A DNA stretch of 23,932 nt, taken from Rickettsiales bacterium (lineage in GTDB: Bacteria; Pseudomonadota; Alphaproteobacteria; Methylaequorales; Methylaequoraceae). A program made the translations under genes and the position numbers. Of the stretch, positions 7,931 through 15,286 are shown one piece after another (within the stretch, counting starts at the first letter, position 1; each line of letters opens with the position of its first letter). The notes under the pieces are model-generated. The model was not told the origin of the DNA. It saw only the letters and a program-made list of their open reading frames with translations, and did no database searches. The stretch covers positions 1-23,932 of the forward strand of contig PAYV01000020.1 in the NCBI GenBank assembly GCA_002715305.1. The letters run 5' to 3'.

Positions 7931-8782
7931 ATGGTATCCAGATTGCAAAAAGATATCGATATGACGAAATTAATTCAAAAGTTGGAGTGGAGTGGTTTTG
8001 CATTACTTGAATATCTTCTCTCTAGAAAAAACTTTCATCAAGGCTTTAAAGTTCTAGATATTGGTGGAGGTTGGGGATCTCATACTGATGTTATTAGATC
8101 ATTTGGTTTGTCCGTGGAAATGATTGACAAATATAACGAAACAGCAGAATTTTCTTATGATTTTCTAAAGCATAATTTTGAGTCAAAATATGACATGATT
8201 CTTTGTTCGCATGTAATAGAACACCAAAGAAATCCAGGGTTTTTTCTTGATAAAATATATGATCTACTAAATGATGATGGTCATTTAATAATTTCAGGAC
8301 CAAAGCATCCAGCTGAAAGATTTGTGGAAGGGCATATATCAACTGCAATATTACCAATTCTTTTGCAAATGCTGATATATGCTGGATTTGATTGTAAAAA
8401 AGGTAAAATGATGTCATTAAGTGGAATCGAAAATTCATTTATTGTTCAAAAAGCTTCAAATTTTACATTAGATGAAAGGGATGAAAATGGATTTAGATGG
8501 AATCAAAAACACCATGATCGTTCTCCCATAGAATTAAAAGCAGGGTATGAAGTTCCAGCATTTTCTCTAAATCTAAATAATTGTGAAATTTTTAAAGTTC
8601 ATATAGGAGAGATCGATGAAAAATTAAATGCTCAAATTGGATTAATTTTTAACATACCAAAAGAATATAAAAGAAAAAATTTGCAATTTTACATTAACTT
8701 TTATAAACAATTCTGCCTTTTTGATTCAAATAAAAATTTATTAGCTGATCGAACTAATGATTGGGTACTTTTTGAAATCTAA
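7931..8782 (+). CDS. Class I SAM-dependent methyltransferase
   Basis: A 283-residue methyltransferase. Motif I is VLDIGGGWGSH (about 42-52), an acidic residue ends the next strand (MIDK), and YDMILCSHVIEH forms the motif IV/post-II region typical of Methyltransf_11/23 members. A C-terminal extension of about 120 residues, ending in beta-rich segments, is outside the core and may bind the acceptor. No signal peptide is present. It lies about 50 bases after the sulfotransferase gene with no terminator between, so it is likely the last gene of the operon. It may methylate the same surface sugar or lipid that is sulfated. An internal ATG (residue 11) is an alternative start. Confidence 0.8.
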   Translation: MVSRLQKDIDMTKLIQKLEWSGFALLEYLLSRKNFHQGFKVLDIGGGWGSHTDVIRSFGLSVEMIDKYNETAEFSYDFLKHNFESKYDMILCSHVIEHQRNPGFFLDKIYDLLNDDGHLIISGPKHPAERFVEGHISTAILPILLQMLIYAGFDCKKGKMMSLSGIENSFIVQKASNFTLDERDENGFRWNQKHHDRSPIELKAGYEVPAFSLNLNNCEIFKVHIGEIDEKLNAQIGLIFNIPKEYKRKNLQFYINFYKQFCLFDSNKNLLADRTNDWVLFEI

Positions 8783-8812
8783 ATTTCATAAAATTTATTG
8801 GATTAGATGATT

Positions 8813-9676
8813 TTAATTTAAGAGTATAGAGTTTTTTTCATTTAAAGCTTCGATTAATTTATCTATTTTACCGTCTTTTAAAAGACTACTGAATTCTGAT
8901 TTTTTTGTCGCTATTTCACTTATTGATCCTGCTAAAAGAACATCAAATATTTTCCATTCTCCATTTTTATTGGACAATAAATAATTAATTGAAACTGTTT
9001 CATTATTATTTGGAATTAAGATAGTTTCTACCATAATAAATTTGTTTTTGATATTTTTCTTTTTTTCAATTTTAAACTTTGCATTTCTAATTTTAATGAA
9101 TCTTTTAAGATAATTTTTTGTAACATACTCTTCAAACGCTGATAGGATTTTTTTTTGTTTTTCCAAATTAGAATTTTTCCATGAATTGCCAAGTATCATA
9201 ATAAGCATTTTTTCAATATCATATGTATTTTTAATGATAGGCATAAATTTTTTGTATTCATAAATTTCTTTATTGCTTACTTTAATTAATCCTTCATGTA
9301 ATTCATTGATTGTGTCTATAGCATCTAGATTTTTTGATTTTGAATCTTCTGAATGACTCGAAGGGTTTTTTTCTTTTATTTTTTTGTCTAAATTATTTAA
9401 TTTAGATTGATTTTTTGGAAGTGTTCTTTCTTTCTCTTTTATAGATTTTGATTCATCAGAAAAAGATTTTTTTGTTTCTTTTTTTTTATTTTTTTCCTCA
9501 GATTTTTCAATATCTTGTTCTTGATTAAAATTTTTATTTACTGATGATTCATTAATTTTCTTATCTGTTCCTTCATTTTTTTTAGAAAAAAATGTATAGG
9601 TTAAAATAAGTATTGCTATTATAAAAAATATAATTAGGAAAATTTTTTTTTTTAATTTTAAGTGCAAATTTATCAT
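8813..9676 (-). CDS. MlaC/Ttg2D-like phospholipid-binding protein with membrane tether
   Basis: The C-terminal 170 residues fit the MlaC (toluene tolerance Ttg2D, also HpnM) fold. The domain begins at IDTINELHEGLIKV and continues through a helical ILGNSWKN...AFEEYV stretch, VETILIPN, INYLL, and GEWKIFDVLLAGSISEI to a final LIEALNEK. MlaC shuttles phospholipids between outer- and inner-membrane complexes. Here, instead of a cleaved signal peptide, residues 11-30 are a strong transmembrane segment. A lysine-, serine- and glutamate-rich linker of about 87 residues (31-117) follows. The protein therefore looks tethered to the inner membrane with a long flexible arm. No MlaA, D, E or F gene is adjacent. 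It is divergent from an unrecognised gene. Confidence 0.75.
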   Translation of the reverse strand: MINLHLKLKKKIFLIIFFIIAILILTYTFFSKKNEGTDKKINESSVNKNFNQEQDIEKSEEKNKKKETKKSFSDESKSIKEKERTLPKNQSKLNNLDKKIKEKNPSSHSEDSKSKNLDAIDTINELHEGLIKVSNKEIYEYKKFMPIIKNTYDIEKMLIMILGNSWKNSNLEKQKKILSAFEEYVTKNYLKRFIKIRNAKFKIEKKKNIKNKFIMVETILIPNNNETVSINYLLSNKNGEWKIFDVLLAGSISEIATKKSEFSSLLKDGKIDKLIEALNEKNSILLN

Positions 9677-9739
9677 GAATTTTTGGCTAATTTAATAATT
9701 TTATATTATACATAATTTAAAGAAAATAAATTTATATCA

Positions 9740-10366
9740 ATGAATATTATTCTAGATGCTAAAAATTGGCAAAAAAAATTTAAACTAATTAATTATTGTC
9801 CTAGAGAAATTTTTAGTAAATCAAAGTCAAAATCAGACTCACTTTTTTCATTAAGTTTTTTTTTAATGATAATGGCAACAGAAATTTTATTTAATCAGCC
9901 ATTTGGTCAGAAAATAGGAATAATTCATAACAATCTTTATAAAAAGATTTTTAAAAAAAAATATGAGAAGATTGAAAGAGTTGAAATTAATACTTTTGGA
10001 TATAGTTTTCTTTTAATTTTAGAGAAATTATTTAAGGAAGAACAATCTCTTCAAAATTATGTAAAAGAAATTATTAATTTTGTTACAAGCCACTGGGCAA
10101 CTATAGTCAATTTTAATGAAAAGGAGAGAATTAGAAGATTAGAGATTATTTATTCAATGTGGGAAGAAAATAGAAAACTGGTTTTATCATACAAAGATGA
10201 AGCAAAAATAGATTTAATTTTTTATTTATACAAAAGTTTTGAATTAGGAATCAGTAATAAAAGAATTATAAAAAAAAATATTTCTGTTGTAAATTTCACT
10301 GTTAGCAAAGCAAAAAAGGAATTTAGGTTTGATGTGTTAAATGAATTTAAAAAAAATTTCTATTGA
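9740..10366 (+). CDS. Protein of unknown function
   Basis: A 208-residue protein I do not recognise. It lacks a signal peptide and clear transmembrane segments; one hydrophobic stretch (SLFSLSFFLMIMATEILF, about 35-52) may be a buried helix. The composition is mostly helical and basic, with a lysine-rich patch near 70-80 and an amphipathic helix around ERIRRLEIIYSMWEENRKL. No cysteines or histidines form a motif. Codon and base use match the neighbours, and the frame is open over 627 bases from a good ATG, so it is likely real. Its start is 63 bases from the divergent MlaC-like gene. Confidence 0.7.
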   Translation: MNIILDAKNWQKKFKLINYCPREIFSKSKSKSDSLFSLSFFLMIMATEILFNQPFGQKIGIIHNNLYKKIFKKKYEKIERVEINTFGYSFLLILEKLFKEEQSLQNYVKEIINFVTSHWATIVNFNEKERIRRLEIIYSMWEENRKLVLSYKDEAKIDLIFYLYKSFELGISNKRIIKKNISVVNFTVSKAKKEFRFDVLNEFKKNFY

Positions 10367-10396
10367 ATTGGAAATTTCAGAAAATAAATACATGAA

Positions 10397-10552
10397 ATGA
10401 ATCCCAAGGATCAAAATTTCATTTTGCAAGATAAAACTCATATTAGATTTAGAAAGGTTGGTAAAGGTCAACCAATTCTGCTATTTCATAAATCTAGAAA
10501 TCGATTAGAATTAAACAAACTTTTGTTAATTGGCATTGAAATTGCTGATTAG
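10397..10552 (+). pseudogene. Alpha/beta-hydrolase N-terminal remnant
   Basis: A 51-codon frame reads IRFRKVGKGQPILLFHKSRN, which resembles the first strands of an alpha/beta-hydrolase, where the oxyanion-side segment normally reads G-P-x-LLLH-G. After RLEL the similarity ends, and the frame closes before any nucleophile elbow or catalytic His could occur; the family normally needs about 250 residues. The most likely reading is a truncated relic whose remainder was deleted. A short genuine protein cannot be excluded. Confidence 0.45.
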
Positions 10553-10557
10553 TAAAT

Positions 10558-10683
10558 ATGCCAGTAAGAAAAAATACTCTAAAAAGTTATTTAAAAAATA
10601 AAAAAACATTAGATAAATTTGTTTTAGCTTGTGATCAAATTAAAAAATTAAAATACAAAACACTCAATAATAAACAAATTTGA
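10558..10683 (+). CDS. Possible 41-residue basic protein
   Basis: ATG at 10558 opens 41 codons ending in TGA at 10681-10683. The peptide begins MPVRKNTLKSYL and ends KTLNNKQI; it is lysine-rich and amphipathic, with one cysteine in FVLACDQIKKLK. No strong ribosome binding site precedes it. It follows the hydrolase relic by five bases. It could be a small real gene or chance coding in A-rich sequence. Confidence 0.35.
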   Translation: MPVRKNTLKSYLKNKKTLDKFVLACDQIKKLKYKTLNNKQI

Positions 10684-10751
10684 ATATAATACTAATTCTA
10701 GTATGAACCTCTTTTTAAAATAAATTAGAAAGTTATTGTACATTTTTAATT

Positions 10752-10757
10752 TATAAT
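10752..10757 (+). promoter_or_regulatory. Candidate -10 element of the small CDGSH-like gene
   Basis: A perfect TATAAT lies 40 bases upstream of the ATG at 10798, giving a leader of about 34 bases. No good -35 sits at 16-18 bases (a TTGTAC at 10736 is too close), so this rests on the -10 alone. Confidence 0.35.
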
Positions 10758-10797
10758 CATAATAATGACATATCATTTTTAACAGTGGAGGGTTAAT

Positions 10798-10932
10798 ATG
10801 AGTACATCAAATGTTTGTGGTTGTGGACGTTCACCTAACGGTAAATGTATAGGTTGGCATAATCTTACTGAAAAAGAATATAAAAAACAACTCCAGGCTT
10901 ATGAAGCCAGACAAGAAGCCAAAAAAAAATAA
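10798..10932 (+). CDS. 44-residue CDGSH-like cysteine protein
   Basis: A short gene with a strong Shine-Dalgarno GGAGGG (10787-10792) five bases before ATG, so translation is well supported. The N-terminal half contains CGCGRSPNGKCIGWH. Cys7, Cys9, Cys17 and His21 are arranged C-x-C-x2-S-x4-C-x-G-x-H. This closely parallels the CDGSH (mitoNEET-type) signature that binds a 2Fe-2S cluster through three Cys and one His, although it is one residue shorter and lacks the Asp. The C-terminal half is a charged helix ending in lysines. No signal peptide is present. Zinc binding is an alternative. It lies just upstream of the pseudoazurin gene, which has its own promoter. Confidence 0.8.
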   Translation: MSTSNVCGCGRSPNGKCIGWHNLTEKEYKKQLQAYEARQEAKKK

Positions 10933-10964
10933 ATTTTTTTTTCATATCTTGTAGGGTTCAAACA

Positions 10965-10992
10965 TTGACAAATATGATTTAGATATTAAATT
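10965..10992 (+). promoter_or_regulatory. Candidate sigma70 promoter for the pseudoazurin gene
   Basis: A perfect TTGACA -35 (10965-10970) is followed after 16 bases by TAAATT (10987-10992), a four-of-six -10 match, about 33 bases before the ATG at 11025. An AAAAGG ribosome binding site lies at 11011-11016. Confidence 0.45.
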
Positions 10993-11024
10993 TAATCTAT
11001 AAATTTAATAAAAAGGTATATATT

Positions 11025-11450
11025 ATGAAAAAAATTCTCTTAAACTTAGCTTTAATTTTGTTTGCATCAAATTTGTATGCAGCTGATTTGACTATTGACA
11101 TGCTTAATAAGCGTGATGATGGTAAACGTATGGTTTATAGTGTGGAGGTTGCTAAGATTGATAAAGGTCAAACAATCACTTGGGTAGCTAAAGACAAGGG
11201 TCATAATGTTGAAATGATAAAAGGTCCTGATGGAGCAACATTACCAAAAAAAAGTAAATTAAATAAAGACGTTTCAATAACTTTTGATACCCCCGGAATC
11301 TATTTATACAAATGTACACCGCACGTTGGAATGGGTATGATTGGAATAGTTGTTGTTGGTGGTGACACTTCTAACAAAGAAGCTATAGCAAAAGCTAAAT
11401 TGTCAGGCAAATCAAAAAAGAAAAGAGATAAGTTTCTATCTGAAATTTAA
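11025..11450 (+). CDS. Pseudoazurin-like periplasmic blue copper protein
   Basis: A 141-residue cupredoxin. A signal peptide (residues 1-19, cleavage after YAA or LYA) exports it to the periplasm. The type 1 copper ligands are all visible: His60 in KGHNVE, then Cys97, His100 and Met105 in CTPHVGMGM, with the C-x2-H-x4-M spacing of pseudoazurins. Pseudoazurin shuttles electrons between the cytochrome bc1/cytochrome c pool and terminal acceptors such as nitrite or nitrous oxide reductase, or cytochrome peroxidase. No such acceptor gene is nearby. The lysine-rich C-terminus (KSKKKRDKFL) resembles the basic helix family members use in docking. It is monocistronic, with its own promoter upstream and a strong terminator 12 bases after the stop. 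Confidence 0.93.
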   Translation: MKKILLNLALILFASNLYAADLTIDMLNKRDDGKRMVYSVEVAKIDKGQTITWVAKDKGHNVEMIKGPDGATLPKKSKLNKDVSITFDTPGIYLYKCTPHVGMGMIGIVVVGGDTSNKEAIAKAKLSGKSKKKRDKFLSEI

Positions 11451-11461
11451 TAATATCTGAT

Positions 11462-11493
11462 AAAGGTCAAAACTATTATGTTTTGACCTTTTT
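11462..11493 (+). terminator. Intrinsic terminator after the pseudoazurin gene
   Basis: AAAGGTCAAAAC (11462-11473) pairs perfectly with GTTTTGACCTTT (11480-11491) around a six-base loop TATTAT, followed by further T residues. This is the clearest terminator in the window. Confidence 0.9.
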
Positions 11494-11577
11494 CTCTAAT
11501 ACTTTAAAGTTAATTATTAGCAATTATCAATCCATAATGATAATCTTCAAATATTTTAATCTTTAAAAATCTAAATT

Positions 11578-12828
11578 GTGATAAAGAAAATCAATCAATG
11601 TAGAATTTGTGGTAACAAAAATTTAATTGAAGTTTTAGATTTAGGATGTCAGTTTCTAACAAGTGTTTTTCCTGATAAAAATCATATTGATTCTATAGAA
11701 AAGTTCCCTTTAAAACTAATCAAATGTCATGGTGAAATTAATGCATGTAATTTAGTTCAATTAGCTCATTCAGTAGAAAAAAATTTAATGTATTCTGATA
11801 ATTATGGATACCGATCAGGCCTAAATTCAAGTATGATGTCTCATCTCCAGCATAGAGTTGATCAGATTATGAAGACAGTAAACTTTGAAAAAAATGATAT
11901 AGTATTAGACATAGGTTCAAATGACGGAACAACGTTATCGTATTATGATAATAAAATTAAAAAAATTGGAATTGATCCAACCAGTAATAAATTTAAAGAA
12001 TTTTATAAACCCGAGATAACAGTTATAACCGATTTTTTTTCAGCAGAGATTTTAAAAAATTATATTGGAAATAAAAAAATCAAAGCTATTACCTCATTTT
12101 CGATGTTCTATGATTTAGAAGATCCAGTTGAATTTTCAAATCAAGTTTCTCAGATTCTTGATACAAATGAAGGCATTTGGGTATTAGAGCAAAGTTATTT
12201 ACCAGAGATGTTAAATAAATTATCCTTTGATACCATTTGTCATGAACACCTCGAATATTATTCTTTAACTCAGATTGATTGGATTATGTCTAAAGTTGGT
12301 CTTAAGATTATTGATGTTGAATTTAATGAAATAAATGGAGGAAGTTTTGCAGTTACAGTTTGTCATAAATCAAATAAAATGTATAAAACTTCAAAGATTG
12401 TTAATTATGTTTTAAGACAGGAAATCAAAAAAGGTTTGCTAGAAAAAAAGATTTTTGACCAGTTTTCAAAAAGAGTGCATCTTTTTAAGAATAATTTTAA
12501 AAACTTTTTAATATCATCAACTAATAGTGGTAAAAAAATTTTTGGGATAGGTGCTTCCACAAAAGGAAACGTTATTCTCCAATATTGTGACATTGATAAA
12601 AATACATTACCTTATATAGGTGAAATTAATCCAGAAAAGTTTAACAAATATACGCCTGGAAGTTGGATAGAAATAAGGCAAGAGGATGAAATTTTAAAAA
12701 TGAATCCAGATTTGCTTTTGATATTACCGTGGCATTTTAAAAAATTTTTCCTAGAACAAAGAAAGTATAGTAAATTTAATTTATTGTTTCCTTTGCCTGA
12801 GACACATATTGTAAAAAGTAATGAATAA
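11578..12828 (+). CDS. Sugar C-methyltransferase-like SAM enzyme (NovU/TylCIII type)
   Basis: A 416-residue protein with the three-part layout of NDP-sugar C-methyltransferases. An N-terminal zinc-binding domain has Cys8, Cys11, Cys50 and Cys57 (CRIC...IKC...AC.LVQLAH). The SAM domain has VLDIGSNDGTT at 109-119, and the C-terminal domain has KKIFGIGASTKGN and a distal IGEINPEKFNKYTPG segment. A six-residue insertion separates the last two cysteines, which are usually C-x2-C. The start is GTG at 11578. Family members methylate carbon 3 or 5 of nucleotide-linked deoxysugars. The next gene overlaps by eight bases and encodes an SDR resembling GDP-mannose dehydratase, which supports a role in making a branched surface sugar. 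Exact substrate unknown. Confidence 0.85.
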   Translation: MIKKINQCRICGNKNLIEVLDLGCQFLTSVFPDKNHIDSIEKFPLKLIKCHGEINACNLVQLAHSVEKNLMYSDNYGYRSGLNSSMMSHLQHRVDQIMKTVNFEKNDIVLDIGSNDGTTLSYYDNKIKKIGIDPTSNKFKEFYKPEITVITDFFSAEILKNYIGNKKIKAITSFSMFYDLEDPVEFSNQVSQILDTNEGIWVLEQSYLPEMLNKLSFDTICHEHLEYYSLTQIDWIMSKVGLKIIDVEFNEINGGSFAVTVCHKSNKMYKTSKIVNYVLRQEIKKGLLEKKIFDQFSKRVHLFKNNFKNFLISSTNSGKKIFGIGASTKGNVILQYCDIDKNTLPYIGEINPEKFNKYTPGSWIEIRQEDEILKMNPDLLLILPWHFKKFFLEQRKYSKFNLLFPLPETHIVKSNE

Positions 12829-13714
12829 AAAAGCCATTATCATTGGTTGTAACGGACAGGATGGAACTCTTTTAACAAAACTGTTAAAAAAGAAGAAATA
12901 TTCGGTCTACGGATTATCTAGAAAAAACTTTGATATAACTTCAATAAAAGAAGTAGAAGAGATTGTAAGAAAAATAAAACCTCAAGAGATTTATTTTCTT
13001 GCGGCTTATCATCATTCCTTTGAAGATAGAAAAAATATTGATTTAAAATTAAATTATAATGTTAATTATTTTAGTGTTGTAATTTTTTTAGAAAGTATTA
13101 AAAAATTTTCAAAAACAACAAAATTTTTTTTTGCTTCATCTTCTTTTATTTTTAAACCCAGTAAGTTTAAACAAAATGAAATGACAAAATTTGAACCTGA
13201 ATGCCATTATAGCTTATCAAAAGTAGCATCAATGAAAGTATGCGATTTTTATAGACAACATGAGCAAATATTTGCTTCATGCGGAATTTTGTATAATCAT
13301 GAATCGTTTCTTAGACAAAAAAATTTTCTCAGTAAAAAAATAGTTACACATGCTATTAAAAACTTTAGGAAGAGTAAAAAGAAACTCGTACTCCACAATC
13401 TCAACTATAAAGCTGATTGGGGATATGCACCAGATTATGTTGATGCAATGTACAAAATTTTAAATCACTCAAAACCTAATGATTATGTAATATCAACAGG
13501 AAAATTACACACTGTGAGAGATTTTGTAGATCAAGTTTATTCTTTTTTAAAATTAGATTATAAAAAATTTGTTGAAACAAAAGAAAATAAAATTATTTCA
13601 AAATTCAGACTCGGTGATTCAAATTTGCTCAGAAAAGATTGTAAATGGAAACCCTCAATAACTTTTAATCAAATGATAAAAAAACTTATTAAAAAGGAAT
13701 TGGAAAAAAGTTAA
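12821..13714 (+). CDS. GDP-mannose 4,6-dehydratase-like SDR (atypical active site)
   Basis: A 297-residue extended SDR. The NAD(P) motif GCNGQDG lies at 9-15, AAYHHSFED matches the GMD AAxSHxxxSFE stretch, and the catalytic pair Tyr130-x3-Lys134 is present. GILYNHES followed by KNFLSKKI and ADWGYAPDYVDAM are GMD hallmarks. However, where GMD has A-S-T-S-E-L-Y-G, this protein has A-S-S-S-F-I-F-K, so the glutamate needed for water elimination is replaced by Phe109. The pattern looks more like a reductase of the RmlD or RMD kind. It therefore may reduce or epimerise a keto sugar instead of dehydrating GDP-mannose. It overlaps the upstream C-methyltransferase gene by eight bases, so the two are co-expressed. 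Confidence 0.8.
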   Translation: MNKKAIIIGCNGQDGTLLTKLLKKKKYSVYGLSRKNFDITSIKEVEEIVRKIKPQEIYFLAAYHHSFEDRKNIDLKLNYNVNYFSVVIFLESIKKFSKTTKFFFASSSFIFKPSKFKQNEMTKFEPECHYSLSKVASMKVCDFYRQHEQIFASCGILYNHESFLRQKNFLSKKIVTHAIKNFRKSKKKLVLHNLNYKADWGYAPDYVDAMYKILNHSKPNDYVISTGKLHTVRDFVDQVYSFLKLDYKKFVETKENKIISKFRLGDSNLLRKDCKWKPSITFNQMIKKLIKKELEKS

Positions 13715-13833
13715 ATAGACTTGGATAAACATTAAAAAATACTTTTTTTTTAATAAAAAGTAATTAATATTGGAAGCTATCAAATTGCTTGTCCTAAAAA
13801 CAAATGCACAATTTTAAAATCATTTATTAATTT

Positions 13834-15270
13834 ATGATCACAAAGTACAAAACGTTAATTATGATTCCTACATATAATGAGAGGAATAATATAGACTTTC
13901 TAATATCTAAATTAAAAAAATTAAAAAATAAATTTGATATTCTATTTATAGATGATAATTCACCAGATGGAACTGGAGAAATTCTTGATAAAATAGCGTA
14001 TAAAAATAAAAGAATAAAGGTATTTCATAGAGAGAATAAGCTTGGAATTGGCAGTGCTCACATTGATGGTTTAGATTGGGCCTATAAAAATAAATATCAA
14101 AGATTTATAACTCTTGATGGTGACTTAACTCATTCACCAGAAGATATTGAAAAATTTTTCATAAAGATAGAAAATTTTGATGTTGTTGTTGGATCAAGGT
14201 TTATACAAAAAAATAGTTTAAAAGGTTGGTCTGTTAATAGGAAAATATTAACTTATTTAGGACATTTTGTAACTAATGTTGGATTGGATTTGAAATTTGA
14301 TAGTACTTGCGGCTTTAGAATTTACAATTTAAAAAATATAAATAATAGAATTTTTAAAATGGTTCGATCTAACGGCTACTCATTTTTTATTGAAAGTTTG
14401 TTTTTACTTAAAGAAAATAAATATAAAATTTCAGAAATTCCTATTATTCTCCCAAAACGAGCATGGGGAAGTTCAAAAATGAAAATTTCAGACATAGTAA
14501 AAAGTATTTTTGTAATTTCAAAACTTTTCTTTCTAAGGATAATTAATAGTAAAATTTTCATATTAAAAAGAGAATTGAATATAAATGAAAATCTTATAAA
14601 AAAAGAAAGAATAGAATGGGATGATTATTGGAAGGAAAAGACAAGTTTAACAAAGTATATTTATAATATTATAGCCTTTTTTTATAGGGTAATAATTATT
14701 AAGCCTGCACTAAATCATTTCTTTTTTAAATATAATAAAGTACCTATGTCAAAGGCACTTCATGCTGGCTGTGGAAGTGGGCAAGTGGATATTAACCTAG
14801 CAAAAAAAACAGAACTTACAGCTTTAGATATATCTCCCAAAGCTCTTTTGAAATACAGTAATTTTCATGATGACAATGTTGAGATAATTCATGGAGATAT
14901 ATTTAAAATGCCATTTAATAAAAAGAAATTTAATATTATTTTTAATTTGGGTGTAATGGAGCATTTTAGTGAGGTTCAAATACAAAAAATACTTCTAGAA
15001 TTTAAAAGAACATTAAAAGATGATGGAACAATTATTTTATTTTGGCCTCCGCAATATGGTTTAAGTGTTAAATTTCTAAAAATGGTAAAAAAAATAATTT
15101 ATTTTTTTTCAAAAAAAAACATTGATTTCCATCCTGACGAGATAACACTAATTAAATCTAAGAAGCATGCAGAAAAAATTCTTAAGAACAGCGGATTTAA
15201 TATTATTCAATCATATTTTGGAATACGTGATTTTTTTACTCACCAAATTATAATAGCAAGAAAAATTTAA
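13834..15270 (+). CDS. Fused GT2 polyprenol-phosphate glycosyltransferase and SAM methyltransferase
   Basis: A 478-residue two-domain protein. Residues 1-240 are a family 2 glycosyltransferase of the dolichol/polyprenol-phosphate mannose synthase (DPM1) type: IPTYNE (11-16), DDNSPDGT (40-47), the metal-binding DGD (95-97), VGSRF, and KRAWGSSKM (208-216). A basic helical linker follows. Residues 305-478 form a class I SAM methyltransferase with ALHAGCGSGQ (308-317), LDIS after strand 2, and FNLGVMEHFS. The first half would make a polyprenyl-phospho-sugar at the membrane; the second half may methylate that sugar or another acceptor. It lies 119 bases after the SDR gene in the same direction and probably belongs to the same sugar pathway. 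It is convergent with gltD. Confidence 0.85.
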   Translation: MITKYKTLIMIPTYNERNNIDFLISKLKKLKNKFDILFIDDNSPDGTGEILDKIAYKNKRIKVFHRENKLGIGSAHIDGLDWAYKNKYQRFITLDGDLTHSPEDIEKFFIKIENFDVVVGSRFIQKNSLKGWSVNRKILTYLGHFVTNVGLDLKFDSTCGFRIYNLKNINNRIFKMVRSNGYSFFIESLFLLKENKYKISEIPIILPKRAWGSSKMKISDIVKSIFVISKLFFLRIINSKIFILKRELNINENLIKKERIEWDDYWKEKTSLTKYIYNIIAFFYRVIIIKPALNHFFFKYNKVPMSKALHAGCGSGQVDINLAKKTELTALDISPKALLKYSNFHDDNVEIIHGDIFKMPFNKKKFNIIFNLGVMEHFSEVQIQKILLEFKRTLKDDGTIILFWPPQYGLSVKFLKMVKKIIYFFSKKNIDFHPDEITLIKSKKHAEKILKNSGFNIIQSYFGIRDFFTHQIIIARKI

Positions 15271-15286
15271 ACTTTTTACTATGAAA

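Larger units (their letters stand above)
10367..10796. other. Gene-poor stretch with decaying coding remnants
   Basis: About 430 bases without a full-length gene. It holds an alpha/beta-hydrolase-like fragment (10397-10552), a 41-codon ORF (10558-10683), a small inverted repeat ATACTA/TAGTAT (10689-10704), and the -10 box of the downstream small gene. I see no structured RNA in it. Confidence 0.5.

Noticed and set aside
8094..8438. 114-codon antisense frame inside the methyltransferase gene
   Set aside because: A shadow of the real gene on the other strand, with no start context or domain.
10689..10704. ATACTA/TAGTAT inverted repeat as terminator or operator
   Set aside because: Six-base A+T-rich arms are too short to be meaningful here, and the T run is eight bases away.
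13740..13762. TACTTTTT/AAAAAGTA hairpin as a terminator
   Set aside because: The stem is almost all A-T and has no GC core, so it is expected by chance in such A+T-rich sequence.
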